Assembly (NCBI RefSeq): GCF_024679095.1
Contig: NW_026110850.1
Span: 941,543-1,005,542, forward strand
Source of the DNA: Eriocheir sinensis
Taxonomy: Eukaryota > Arthropoda > Malacostraca > Decapoda > Varunidae
Direction: 5' to 3'
DNA: 64,000 bases
Shown in pieces: positions 21,301-33,300 of the stretch. A model generated the notes under the pieces. That model did no database searches. It was not told the origin of the DNA and saw nothing but the letters and a program-made list of their open reading frames with translations. The number at the start of each line of letters is the position of its first letter. The stretch's first letter is position 1. Made by a program: the position numbers and the translations under genes.

Positions 21301-24300
21301 CGTATGCCCGGCGGTGGTGTCTGTTGTTGTGTGTGTGCCCATCGGTGGTGTCTGTTGTTGTGTGTGTGTGCCCGGCGGTGGTGTCTGTTGTTGTGTGTGC
21401 GTGCCCGGCGGTGGTGTCTGTTGTTGTGTGTGTGTGTTGGCGGTGGTGTTTGCTGTTGTGTGTGTGTGTGCCCGGCGGTGGTGTTTGTTGTAGTGTGTTT
21501 TTGCAAGGCGGTGGTGTCTGATGTTGTGTGTGCCCGGCGGTGGTGTTTGTTGTTGTGTGTGTGCCCGGCGGTGGTGTCTGTTGTTGTGTGTGTGCCCGTC
21601 GGTGGTGTTTGTTGTGTGTGTGTGCCCGGCGGTGGTGTTTGTTGTTGTGTGTGTGCCTGGCGGTGGTGTCTGTTGTGGTGTGTGTGCCTGGTGGTGATGT
21701 CTGTTGTTGTGTGTGTGTGCCCGGCGGTGGTGTTTGTTGTTGTTTGTGTGTGCCCGGCGGTGGTGTCTGTCGTTGTGAGTGTGTGGCGGTGGTGTTTGTT
21801 GTTGTGTGTGCCCGGCGGTGGTGTTTGTTGTTGTGTGTGTGCCCGGCGGTGGTGTTTGCTGTTGTGTGCGTGTGCTGGCGGTGGTGTTTGTTGTTGTGTG
21901 TGCCCGGCGGTGGTGTCTGTTGTTGTGTGCGTGTTCCCGGCGGTTGTCTCTGTTGTTGTGTGTGCTTGGCGGTGGTGTTTGTTGTTGTGTGTGTGTGGCG
22001 GTGGTGTTTGTTGTTGTGTGTGTCTGCTTGCCGGTGGTGTCTGTTGTTCTGTGTGTGTAACCGGCGGTGGTGTCTGTTGTTGTGTGTGTGTGCCCGGCGG
22101 TGGTGTCTGTTGTTGTGTGTGTCCTCGGCGGTGGTGTCTGTTGTTGTGTGTGAGTGCCCGGCGGTGGTGTCTGTTGTTCTGTGTGTGTCCTCGGCGGTGG
22201 TGTCTGTTGTTGTGTGTGAGTGCCCGGCGGTGGTGTGTGTTGTTGTGTGTGTGTGCCAGGCGGTGGTGTGTGTTGTGTGTGTAACCGGCGGTGGTGTCTG
22301 TTGTTCTGTGTGTGCTCGGCGGTGGTGTCTGTTGTTGTGTGTGTGCCTCGGCGGTGATGTCTGTTGTTGTGTGTGCCCGGCGGTGGTGTCTGTTGTTGTG
22401 TGTGTGTACCCGGCGGTGGTGTCTGTTGTTGTGTGTGTGTGCCCGGCGGTGGTGTCTGTTGTTCTGTGTGTGTGCCCGGCGGTGGTGTCTGTTCTGTGTG
22501 TGTACCCGGCGGTGGTGTCTGTTGTTCTGTGTGTGTTCCCATCGGTGGTGTCTGTTGTTCTGTGTGTGCTCGGCGGTGGTGTCTGTTGTGTGTGTGCTGG
22601 CGGTGGTGTCTGTTGTTGTGTGTTTGCCCGGCGGTGGTGTCTGTTGTTGTAAGTGTGTTCCCTGCGGTGGTGTCTGTCGTTGTGTGTGTTTGCCCGGCGG
22701 TGGTGTCTGTCGTTGTGTGTGTGCCCGGCTGTGGTGTATGTTGTTCTGTGTGTGCCCGGCGGTGGTATCTGTTGTTGTCCGTTTGTGCCCGGCGGTGTTG
22801 TCTGTCGTTGTGTGTGTGTGTGCTCGGCGTTGGTGTCTGTTGTTGTGTGTCTGTGCTTAGTGGTGATGTCTGTTGTTGTGTTTGTGTGGCCGTTAGTGGT
22901 GTCTGTCATTTTGTGGGCGTGCCCGGCGGTGGTGTCTGTTGCTATGTGTGTGTACCCGGCAGTGGTGTCTGTTGTTGTGTGTGCGTGTGCCCGGCGGTGG
23001 TGTTTGTTGTTGTGTGTGTGTGCCCGGCGATGGTGTGTGTTGTTGTGTGTGTGGCCCCGGCGGTGGTGTCTGTTGTTGTGTGTGTGAGCCCGGCGGTGGT
23101 GTCTGTTGTTGTGTGTGTGTGCCGGCGGTGGTGTCTGTTGGTGTGTGCCGGCGGTTGTGTCTGTCGTTGTGTGTGTGTGCCCGGCGGTTGTTTCTGTTTT
23201 TGTGTGTGTGTGTGTGCCCGGCGGTGGTGTCTGTTGTTGTGTGTGCGTGTGCCGGGCGGTGGTGTGTGTTTTTGTGTGTGTGCCCGGCGGTGGTGTCTGT
23301 TGTTGTGTGTGTGTGCCCGGCGGTGGTGTTTGTTGTTGTGTGTGTGGCCCCGGCGGTGGTGTCTGTTGTTGTGTGGGTGTGCCCGGCGGTGGTATCTGTT
23401 GTTGTGTGTGGGTGCCCGGCGGTGGTGTTCGTTGTTGTGTGTGTGTGCCCGGCGGTGGTGTTTGTTGTTGTGTGCGTGTGCCCTGTGGTGGTGTTTGTTG
23501 TTGTGTGGTTGTGCCCGGCGGTGTTGTTTGTTGTTTGTTGGGTGGGGCCCGGCGTGGGTATTTGTTGTTGTGTGTGTGTGCCCGGCGGTGGTGTCTGTTG
23601 TTGTGTTCGTGTGCCCGGCGGTGGTGTTTGTTGTTGTGTGTGTGTGCCCGGCGGTGGTGTCTGTTGTTGTGTGTGTGTGCCCGGCGGTGGTGTCTGTTGT
23701 TGTGTGCGTGTGTGCGGCGGTGGTGTTTGTTGTTGTGTGGGTGTGCCCGGCGGTGGTGTCTGTTGTTTTGTGTTTGTGCCCGGCGGTGGTGTTTGTTGTG
23801 TGTGTGTGTGCCCGGCGCTGGTGTCTGTTGTTCTGTGTCTGTGCCTGGCGGTGGTGTCTGTTGTTCTGTGTGTGCCTCGGCGGTGGTGTCTGTTGTTCTG
23901 TGTGTGTGCCCGGCGGTGGTGTCTGTTGTTCTGTGTGTGTACCCGGCGGTGGTGTCTGTTGTTGTGTGTGTTCCCGGCGGTGGTGTCTGTTGTTCTTTGT
24001 GTGTTCCCGGCGGTGGTGTCTATTGTTCTGTGTGTGTGTTTGGCGGTGGTGTCTGTTGTTCTGTGTGTGTTCCCGGCGGTGGTGTCTGTCATGTGTGTGT
24101 GTGCTCGGCGTTGGTGTCTGTTGTTGTGTGTCTGTGCCCGGCGGTGGTGTCTGTTGTTGTGTGTGTGTGCCCGTCGGAGGTGTCTGTCATTGTGTGTGCT
24201 TGCCCGGCGGTGGTGTCTGTAGATGTGTGTGTGCCCAGGCGGTGGTGTCTGTTGTTGTGTGTGTGCCTGGCGGTGGTGTCTGTTGTTGTGTTTGCGTGGC

Positions 24301-27300
24301 GGTGGTGTCTGTTGTTGTGTGTGTGTGCCCGGTGGTGGTGTCTGTTGTTGTGTGTGTGCCCGGCGGTGGTGTTTGTTGTTGTGTGCGTGTGCCTGGCGGT
24401 GGTGTCTGTTGTTGTGTGTGTGTGCCCGGCGGTGGTGTCTGTTGTTGTGTGCGTGTGCTCGGCGGTGGTGTCTGGTGTTGGGTGTGTGCCCGGCGGTGGT
24501 GTTTGTTGTGTGTGTGCCCGGCGGTGGTGTTTGTTGTTGTGTGTGTGCCCGGCGGTGGTGTCTGTTGTTGTGTGTGTGCCCGGCGGTGGTGTCTGTTGTT
24601 GTGTGTGTGCCTGGCGGTGGTGTCTGTTGTTGTGTGCGTGTGCCCGGCGGTGGTGTATATTGTTGTGTGTGTGCCTGGCGGTGGTGTCTGTTGTTGTGTG
24701 TGTGCCCTGCGGTGGTGTTTGTTGTTGTGTGTGTAGCCCGGCGGTGGTGTTTGTTGTTGTGTGTGTACCCGGCGGTGGTGTCTGTTGTTGTGTGTGCCTG
24801 GCGGTGGTGTTTGTTGTTGTGTGTGTGTGCCCGGCGGTGGTGTTTGTTGTTGTGTGTGTGTGCCCGGCGGTGGTGTCTGTTGTTGTGTGTGTGCCCGGCG
24901 GTGGTGTCTGTTGTTGTGTGTGTACCCGGCGGTGGTGTTTGTTGTGTGTGTGTGCCTGGCGGTGGTGTTTGTTGGTGTGTGTGTGTGCCCGGCGGTGGTG
25001 TCTGTTGTTGTGTGTGTGTGCCGGGCGGTGGTGTTTGTTGTGTGTGTGTGCCCGGCGGTGGTGTTTGTTGTGTGTGTGTGCCCGGCGGTGGTGTCTGTTG
25101 TTGTGTGTGTGTGCCCGGCGGTGGTGTTTGTTGTTGTGTGTGTGTGCCCGGCGGTGGTGTCTGTTGTTGTGTGTGTGCCCTGCGGTGGTGTCTGTTGTGT
25201 GTGTGTGCCCGGCGGTGGTGTCTGTTGTTGTGTGTGTGCCTGGCGGTGGTGTTTGTTGTTGTGTGTGTGCCCGGTGGTGGTGTCTGTTGTGTGTGTGTGC
25301 CCGGCGGTGGTCTGTTGTTGTGTGTGTGCCTGGCGGTGGTGTGTGTGGTTGTGTGATTGTGCTTGGCGGGGGTGTCTGTTGTTGTGTGTGTGTGCCCGGC
25401 GGTGGTGTCTGTTGGTGTGTGTGCTTGGCGGTGGTGTTTGTTGTTGTGTGTGTGTGCCCGGTGGTGGTGTCTGTTGTTGTGTGTGTGCCTGGTGGTGGTG
25501 TCTGTTGTTGTGTGTGTGCCTGGCGGTGCTGTTTGTTGTTTTCTGCGTGTGGCTGGCGGTTGTGTCTGTTGTTGTGTGTGTGTGCTTGGCGGTGGTGTCT
25601 GTTGTTGTGTGTGTGTGCCCGGCGGTGGTGTTTGTTGTGTGTGTGCCCGCGGTGGTGTGTGATGTTGTGTGTGTGTGCCCGGCGGTGGTGTCTGTTGTTG
25701 TGTGTGTGTGCCCGGCGGTGGTGTCTGTTGTTGTGTGTGTGTGCCCGGCGGTGGTGTCTGTTGTTGTGTGTGTGTGCTGGGCGGTGGTGTTTGTTGTGTG
25801 TGGGGGCCGGCGGTGGTGTTTGTTGTTGTGTGTGTGCCCGACGGGGGTGTCTGTTGTTGTGTGTGTTTGGTTGTCGGTGGTGTCTGTTGTTGTTTGTGTG
25901 TGCCCGGCGGTGGTGTCTGTTGTTCTGTGTGTGTTCCCGGCGGTGGTGTCTGTTGTTCTGTGTGTGTGTCTGGCGGTGGTGTCTGTTGTTGTGTGTGTGT
26001 GCCCGGCGGTGGTGTCTGTTGTGTGTGTGTGCTCGGCGGTGGTGTCTGTTGTTGTGTGTGTGCCCGGCGGTGGTGTCTGTTGTTGTGTGTGCGCGGCGGT
26101 GGTGTCTGTTGTTGTGTGTGTGTGCCTGGCGGTGATGTCTGTTGTTGTGTGAGTGCCCGGCGGTGGTGGCTGTTGTTGTGTGAGTGTGCCCGGCGGTGGT
26201 GTCTGTTGTTGTGTGTGTGTGCCCGGCGGTGGTGTCTGTTGTTGTGTGTGTGCCCGGCGGTGGTGTCTGTTGTTGTGTGTGTGCCGGGCGGGGGTGTTTG
26301 TTTGTGTGTGTGTGCCCAGCGGTGGTGTCTGTTGTTGTGTGTGTGTTCCCGTTGATGGTGTCTGTTGTTGTGTGTTTGCCCGGCGGTGGTGTTTGTTGTT
26401 GTGTTTGTGTGTGCTCGGCGGTCGTGTCTGTTGTGTGTGCGTGTGCCCGGCGGTAGTGTCTGTTGTTGTGTGTGTGTGGCCGGCGGTGGTGTCTGTTGTT
26501 GTGTGTGTGTACCCGGCGGTGGTGTCTGTTGTTGTGTGCGTGTGCCCGGCGGTGGTGTTTGTTGTGTGTGTGTACCTGGCGGTGGTGTTTGTTGTGTGTG
26601 TGTGTGCCGGCGGTGGTGTCTGTTGTTGTGTGTGTTCCCGGCGGTGGTGTCTGTTGTTCTGTGTGTGTTCTCGGCGGTGGTGTCTGTTGTTCTGTGTGTG
26701 CCCGGCGGTGGTGTTTGTTGTTCTGTGTGCCTGGCGGTGCTGTCTGTTGTTGTGTGTGTGTGCCCGGCGGTGGTGTTTGTTGTTGTGTGTGTGTGCCCGG
26801 CGGTGGTGTCTGTTGTTCTGTGTGTGTGCCCGGCGGTGGTGTCTGTTGTTGTGTGTGTTCCCGGCGGTGGTGTCTGTTGTTGTGTGTGTGCCCGGCGGTG
26901 GTGTCTGTTGTTGTGTGTGTGTGCCCGGCGGTGGTGGCTTCTGTTGTGTGTGTGTGCCCGGCGGTGGTGTCTGTTGTTGTGTGCGTGTGCCCGGCGGTGG
27001 TGTTGTTTGTTGTTTGTGTGTGCCCGGCGGTGGTGTTTGTTTTGTGTGCGTGCCCGGCGGTGGTGTCTGTTGTTGTGTGTGCCTGGCGGTGGTGTTTGTT
27101 GTTGTGTGTGTGCCCGGCGGTGGTGTTTGTTGTTGTGTGTGTGTGCCCGGTGGTGTTTGTTGTTGTGTGTGTCATCCCGGCGGTGGTGTCTGTTGTTGTG
27201 TGTGTGTGATCGGCGGTGGTGTCTGTTGTTGTGTGTGTGCCCGGCTGTGGTGTCTGTTGTTCTGTGTGTGAACCCGGCGGTGGTGTCTGTTGTGTGTGTA

Positions 27301-30300
27301 CCCGGCGGTGGTGTCTGTTGTTCTGTGTGTGTGCTCGGCGGTGGTGTTTGTTGTTGTGTGTGTGTGCCCGGCGGTGGTGTTTGTTGTTGTGTTTGTGCCC
27401 GGCGGTGGTGTCTGTTGTTGTGTGTGTAACCGGCGGTGGTCTCTGTTGTTCTGTGTGTGTTCCTGGCGGTGGTGTCTGTTGTTCTGTGTGTGTGCCCGGC
27501 GGTGGTGTCTGTTGTTCTGTGTGTGTTCCCGGCGGTGGTGTCTGTTGTTCTGTGTGTGTGTTCGGCGGTGGTGTCTGTTGTTGTGTGTGTGCCCGGCGGT
27601 GGTGTTTGTTGTTTGTGTGTGTGCCCGGCGGTGGTGTCTGTTGTTGTGTGTGCCCGGCGGTGGTGTCTGTTGTTGTGTGTGTGCTTGGCGGTGGTGTCTG
27701 TTGTTGTGTGTGTGTGCTTAGGCGGTGGTGTCTGTTGTTGTGTTTGTGTTAGTGGTGTGCCCGGCGGTGGTGTGTGTTGTTGTGTGTGTGTGCCCGGCGG
27801 TGTTGTCTGTTGTTGTGTGTACGTGTGCCCGGCGGTGTCTGTTGTTGTGTGTGTGCCCGGCGGTGGTGTCTGTTGTTGTGTGTGTGTGCCGGCGGTGGTG
27901 TTTGTTGTTGGTCTGTGTGTGCCCGGCGGTGGTGTCTGTTGTTGTGTGTGTGTGCCCGGCGGTGGTGTCTGTTGTTGTGTGTGTGTGCCCGGCGGTGGTG
28001 TTTGTTGTTGTGTGTATGCTTGGCGGTGGTGTTTGTTGTTGTGTGTGTGTGCCCGGCGGTGGTGTCTGTTGTTGTGTGTGTGTCCCCGGCGGTGGTGTCT
28101 GTTGTTGTGTGTGATTCCCCGGCGGTGGTGTCTGTTATTGTGTGTGTGCCCGGCGGTGGTGTTTGTTGTTGTGTGTGTGTGCCGGCGGTGGTGTCTGTTG
28201 TTGTGTGTGTGCCGGCGGTGGTGTCTGTTGTTGTGTGTGTGAGCCCGGCGGTGGTGTCTGTTGTTGTGTGTGTGCCCGGCGGTGGTGTCTGTTGTTGTGT
28301 GTGTGCCCGGCGGTGGTGTCTGTTGTTGTGTGTGCCTGGCGGTGGTGTCTGTTGTTGTGTGTGTGCCTCGCGGTGTTGTTTGTTGTTGTGTGTGTGCCCG
28401 GCGGTGGTGTCTGTTGTTCTGTGTGTGTACCCGGCGGTGGTGTCTGTTGTTGTGTGTGTGTTCTCGGCGGTGGTGTCTGTTGTTCTGTGTGTGTTCCAGG
28501 CGGTGATGTCTGTTGTTCTGTGTGTGCCCGGCGGTGGTGTCTGTTGTTGTGTGTGTGCCCGGCGGTGGTGTCTGTTGTGTGTGTGTGCCCTGCGGTGGTG
28601 TATGTTGTTGTGTGTGTGTGCCCGGCGGTGGTGTCTGTTGTTGTGTGTGTGCTTGGCTGAGGTGTCTGTTGTGTGTGTGTGTGCCCGGCGGTGGTGTCTT
28701 TTGTTGTGTGTGTGTGCCCGGCGGTGGTGTCTGTTGTGTGTCCTCGGCGGTGGTGTCTGTTACTGTGTGTGTGTGCCCGGCGGTGGTGTCTGTTGTAGTG
28801 TGTGCCCGGCGGTGGTGTCTGTTGTTGTGTGTGTGTGTCCGGCAGTGGAGTCTTTTGGTTGTGTGTGTCCTGGCGGTGGTGTTTGTTGTTGTGTGTGCCC
28901 GGCGGTGGTGTCTGTTGTTGTGTGTGTGTGCCCGGCGGTGGTGTCTGTTGTTGTGTGTGTGTGCCCGGCGGTGGTGTGTGTTGTTGTGTGTGTGCATGGC
29001 GGTGGTGTTTGTTGTTGTGTGTGTGCCCGGCGGTGGTGGCTGTTGTTGTGTGTGTGCCCGGCGGTGGTGTCTGTTGTTGTGTGTGTGCCTGGCGGTGGTG
29101 TCTGTTGTGTGTGTGTGCCCGGCGGTGGTGTCTGTTGTTATGTGTGTGTGCCAGGCGGTGGTGTCTGTTGTTGTGTGTGTGTGCCCGGCGGTGGTGTCTG
29201 TTGTTGTGTGTGTGCCCGGCGGTGGTGTTTGTTGTGTGTGTGTGCCCGGCGGTGGTGTCTGTTGTTGTTTGTGTGCCCGGCGGTGGTGTCTGTTGTTGTG
29301 TGTGTGCCCGGCGGTGGTGTCTCTTGTTGTGTGTGTGTGCCTGGCGGTGGTGTTTGTTGTTGTGTGTGTGCCCGGCGGTGGTGTCTGTTGTTCTGTGTGT
29401 GTACCCGGCGGTGGTGTCTGTTGTTGTGTGTGTGTGCTCGGCGGTGGTGTCTGTTGTTCTGTGTGTGTGCCCGGCGGTGGTGTCTGTTGTTGTGTGTGTG
29501 TGCCCGGCGGTGGTGTCTGTTGTTGTGTGTGTGTGCCCGGCGGTGGTGTCTGTTGTTCTGTGTGTGTGCCCGGCGGTGGTGTCTGTTGTTGTGTGTGTGC
29601 CCGGCGGTGGGGTCTGTTGTTGTTGTGTGTGTGCTGGCGGTGGTGTCTGTTGTGTGTGTGTCTGGCGGTGGTGTCTGTTGTTGTGTTTGTGTGCCCGGCG
29701 GTGGTGTCTGTCATTTGTGTGTGTGCCTGGCGGTGGTGTCTGTTGCTGTGTGTGTGCCTGGCGGTGGTGTCTGTTGTTGTGTGTGTACACGGCGGTGGTG
29801 TCTGTTGTTCTGTGTGTGTGCCTGGCGGTGGTGTCTGTTGTTGTGTGTGTGTGCCCGGCGGTGGTGTTTGTTGTTGTGTGTGTGCCCGGCGGTGGTGTCT
29901 GTTGTTGTGTGTGTGTGCCCGGCGGTGGTGTCTGTTGTTGTGTGCGTGTGCCCGGCGGTGGTGTTTGTTGTTGTGTGTGTGTGCTTTGCGGTGGTGTTTG
30001 CTGTTGTGTACGTGTGCCCGGCGGTGGTGTCTGTTGTTGTGTGTGTTTGTGTGCCCGGCGGTAGTGTCTGTTGTTGTGTGTGTGCCTGGCGGTGGTGTCT
30101 GTTGTTGTGTGTGTGCCCGGTGGTGTCTGTTGTTGTGTGTGTGTGCCCGGCGGTGTCTGTTGTTGTGTGTGTGTGCCCGGCGGTGGTGTCTGTTGTTGTG
30201 TGTGTGCCCGGCGGTGGTGTTTGTTGTAGTGTGTGTGTGTGCCCGGCGGTGGTGTCTGTTGTTGTGTGTGTGCCCGGCGGTGGTGTCTGTTGTTGTGTGT

Positions 30301-33300
30301 GTGCCCGGCGGTGGTGTCTGTTGTTGTGTGTGTGTTCCGGGCGGTGGTGTTTGTTGTTGTGTGTGTGTGCCCGGCGGTGGTGTCTGTTGTTCTGTGTGTG
30401 TGGCCTGAGGTGGTGTTTGTTGTTGTGTGTGTGCCTCGGCGGTGGTGTCTGTTGTTCTGTGTGTGTGTGCCCGGCGGTGGTGTCTGTTGTTCTGTGTGTG
30501 CACGGCGGTGGTGTCTGTTGTTGTGTTTGTGTGCCCGGCGGTGGTGTCTGTTGTTGTGTGTGGGTTCGGCGGTGGTGTCTGTTGTTCTGTGTGTGTGCCC
30601 GGCGGTGGTGTCTGTTGTTGTGTGTGTTCCCGGCGGTGGTGTCTGTTGTTCTGTGTGTGTGCCGGCGGTGGTGTCTGTTGTTGTGTGTGTGCCCGGCGGT
30701 GGTGTCTGTTGTGTGTGTGTGTGCCTGGCGGTGGTGTCTGTTGTTGTGCGTGTGCCCGGCGGTGGTGTTTGTTGTGTGTGTGCCCGGCGGTGGTGTTTGT
30801 TTTTTTGTGCGTGTGTGCCCGGCGGTGGTGTCTGTTGTTGTGTGTGTGTGCCCGCGGTGGTGTCTGTTGTTGTGTGTGTGCCCGGCGGTGGTGTCTGTTG
30901 TTGTGTGTGTGTGCCCGGCGGTGGTGTCTGTTGTTGTGTGTGTGGACCCGGCGGTGGTGTCTGTTGTTCTGTGTGCTTGGCGGTGGTGTCTGTTGTGTGT
31001 GTGTGCCCGGCGGTGGTGTCTGTTGTTGTGTGTGAACCCGGCGGTGGTGTCTGTTGTGTGTGTGTGCCCGGCGGTGGTGTCTGTTGTTGTGTGTGTGTGC
31101 TCGGCGGTGGTGTCTGTTGTTGTGTGTGTGTGCCTGGCGGTGGTGTTTGTTGTTGTGTGTGTGCCCGGCTGTGGTGTTTGTTGTTCTGTGTGTGGACCCG
31201 GCGGTGGTGTCTGTTGTTGTGTGTGTGTGCCCGGCGTTGGTGTATGTTGTTGTGTGTGTGCCCGGCGGTGGTGTGTGTTGTTGTGAGTGTGTGCCCGGCG
31301 GTGGTGTCTGTTGTTCTGTGTGTGTGCCCGGCGGTGGTGTCTGTTGTTGTGTGTGTGTTCAGGGCGGTGGTGTGTGTTGTTGTGTGTGTGTGCCCGGCGG
31401 TGTCTGTTGTGTGTGTGCCCGGCGGTGGTGTCTGTTGTTGTGTGTGTGCCCGGCGGTGGTGTCTGTTGTTGTGTGTGTGCCCGGCGGTGGTGTCTGTTGT
31501 TGTGTGTGTGCCCGGCGGTGGTGTCTGTTGTTGTGTGTGTGCCCGGCGGTGGTGTCTGTTGTTGTGTGTGTGCCCGGCGGTGGTGTCTGTTGTTGTGTGT
31601 GTGCCCGGCGGTGGTGTTTGTTGTTGTGTGTGTGTGCCCGGCGGTGGTGTCTGTTGTTGTGTGTGTGTTTGCCCGGCGGTTGTGTCTGTTTTTGTGTGTG
31701 TGCTCGGCGGTGGTGTCTGTTGTTCTGTGTGTGTACCCGGCGGTGGTGTCTGTTGTGTGTGTGTTCCCGGCGGTGGTGTCTGTTGTTCTGTGTGTGTGCC
31801 CGGCGGTGGTGTCTGTTGTTCTGTGTGTGTGCCCGGCGGTGGTGTCTGTTGTTCTGTGTGTGTTCCCGGCGGTGGTGTCTGTTGTTCTGTGTGTGTGTTC
31901 GGCGGTGGTGTCTGTTGTTCTGTGTGTGCCCGGCGGTGGTGTCTGTTGTTGTGTGCGTGTGCCCGGTGGTGGTGTTTGTTGTTGTGTGTGTGCACGGCGG
32001 TGGTGTCTGTTGTTGTGAGTGTGCGGCCGGCGGTGGTGTCTGTTGTTGTGTGTGTGTTCGGCGGTGGTGTCTGTTGTTGTGTGTGTGTGCCCGGCGGTGG
32101 TGTCTGTTGTGTGTGTGCCCGGCGGTGGTGTCTGTTGTTGTGCGTGTGCCCGGCGGTGGTGTCTGTCTTTTTGTGTGTGTGCCCGGCGGTGGTGTTTGTT
32201 TGTGTGTGTATGCCCGGCGGTGGTGTCTGTTGTTGTGTGTGTGCCTGGCGGTGGTGTTTGTTGTGTGTGCCCGGCGGTGGTGTCTGTTGTTGTGTGTGTG
32301 CCAGCGGTGGTGTCTGTTGTTGTGTGTGTACCCGGCGGTGGTGTCTGTTGTTGTGTGTGTGCCCGGCGGTGGTGTCTGTTGTTCTGTGTGTGCTCGGCGG
32401 TGGTGTCTGTTGTTGTGTGTGTGCCCAGCGGTGGTGTCTGTTGTTTTGTGTGTGTGCCCGGCGGTGGTGTCTGTTGTTGTGAGTGTGCCGTGCGGTGGTG
32501 TCTGTGGTTGTGTGTGTCCCCGGCGGTGGTGTCTGTTGTTCTGTGGGTGTGCCCGGCGGTGGTGTCTGTTGTTCTGTGTGTGTTCGGCGGTGGTGTCTGT
32601 TGTTCTGTGTGTGTTCCCGGCGGTGGTGTCTGTAGTGTGTGTGTGCCGGCGGAGGTGTCTGTTGTTGTGTGTGTTTGCCCGGCGGTGGTGTCTGTTGTTG
32701 GGTGTGTGCCCGTCGGTGGTGTCTGTTGTTGTGTGTGTGCCCGGCGGTGGTGTCTGTTGTTGTGTGTGTGCCGGCGGTGGTGTCTGTTGTTGTGTGTGTG
32801 CCCGGCGGTGGTGTCTGTTGTTGTGTGTGTGTGCCCGGCGGTGGTGTCTGTTGTTGTGTGTGTGCCCGGCGGTGGTGTCTGTTGTTGTGTGTGTGCCCGG
32901 CGGTGGTGTCTGTTGTTGTGTGTGCTCGGCGGTGGTGTCTGTTGTTGTGTGTGTGTCCGGCGGTGGTGTCTTTTGTTGTGTGTGTGTGCCCGGCGGTGGT
33001 TTCTGTCATTGTGTGTGTGTGCCCTGCGGTGGTGTCTGTTGTTGTGTGTGTGCCCGGCGGTGGTGTCTGTTGTTGTGTGTGCCCTGCGGTGGTGTCTGTT
33101 GTTGTGTGTGTGTGCCCGGCGGTGGTGTTTGTTGTTGTGTGTGTGCCTGGCGGTGGTGTCTGTTGTTGTGTGTGCCCGGCGGTGGTGTCTGTTGTTGTGC
33201 GTGTGCCCGGCGGTGGTGTGTGTTGTTCTGTGTGTGTACCCGGCATTGGTGTCTGTTGTGTGCGTGTGCCCGGCGGTGGTGTCTGTTGTTGTGTGTGCGT

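Noticed and set aside
16354..22542. 2,062-codon minus-strand frame
   Set aside because: Same cause as above. Other long frames overlap it on both strands, which is expected for a stop-free unit and not for a gene.
22893..30503. 2,536-codon minus-strand frame rich in Thr, His, Gln and Pro
   Set aside because: It follows the stop-free G/T minisatellite unit and changes repeat phase whenever a unit changes length. There is no start context, unique domain or stable frame, so it is not called as a gene.
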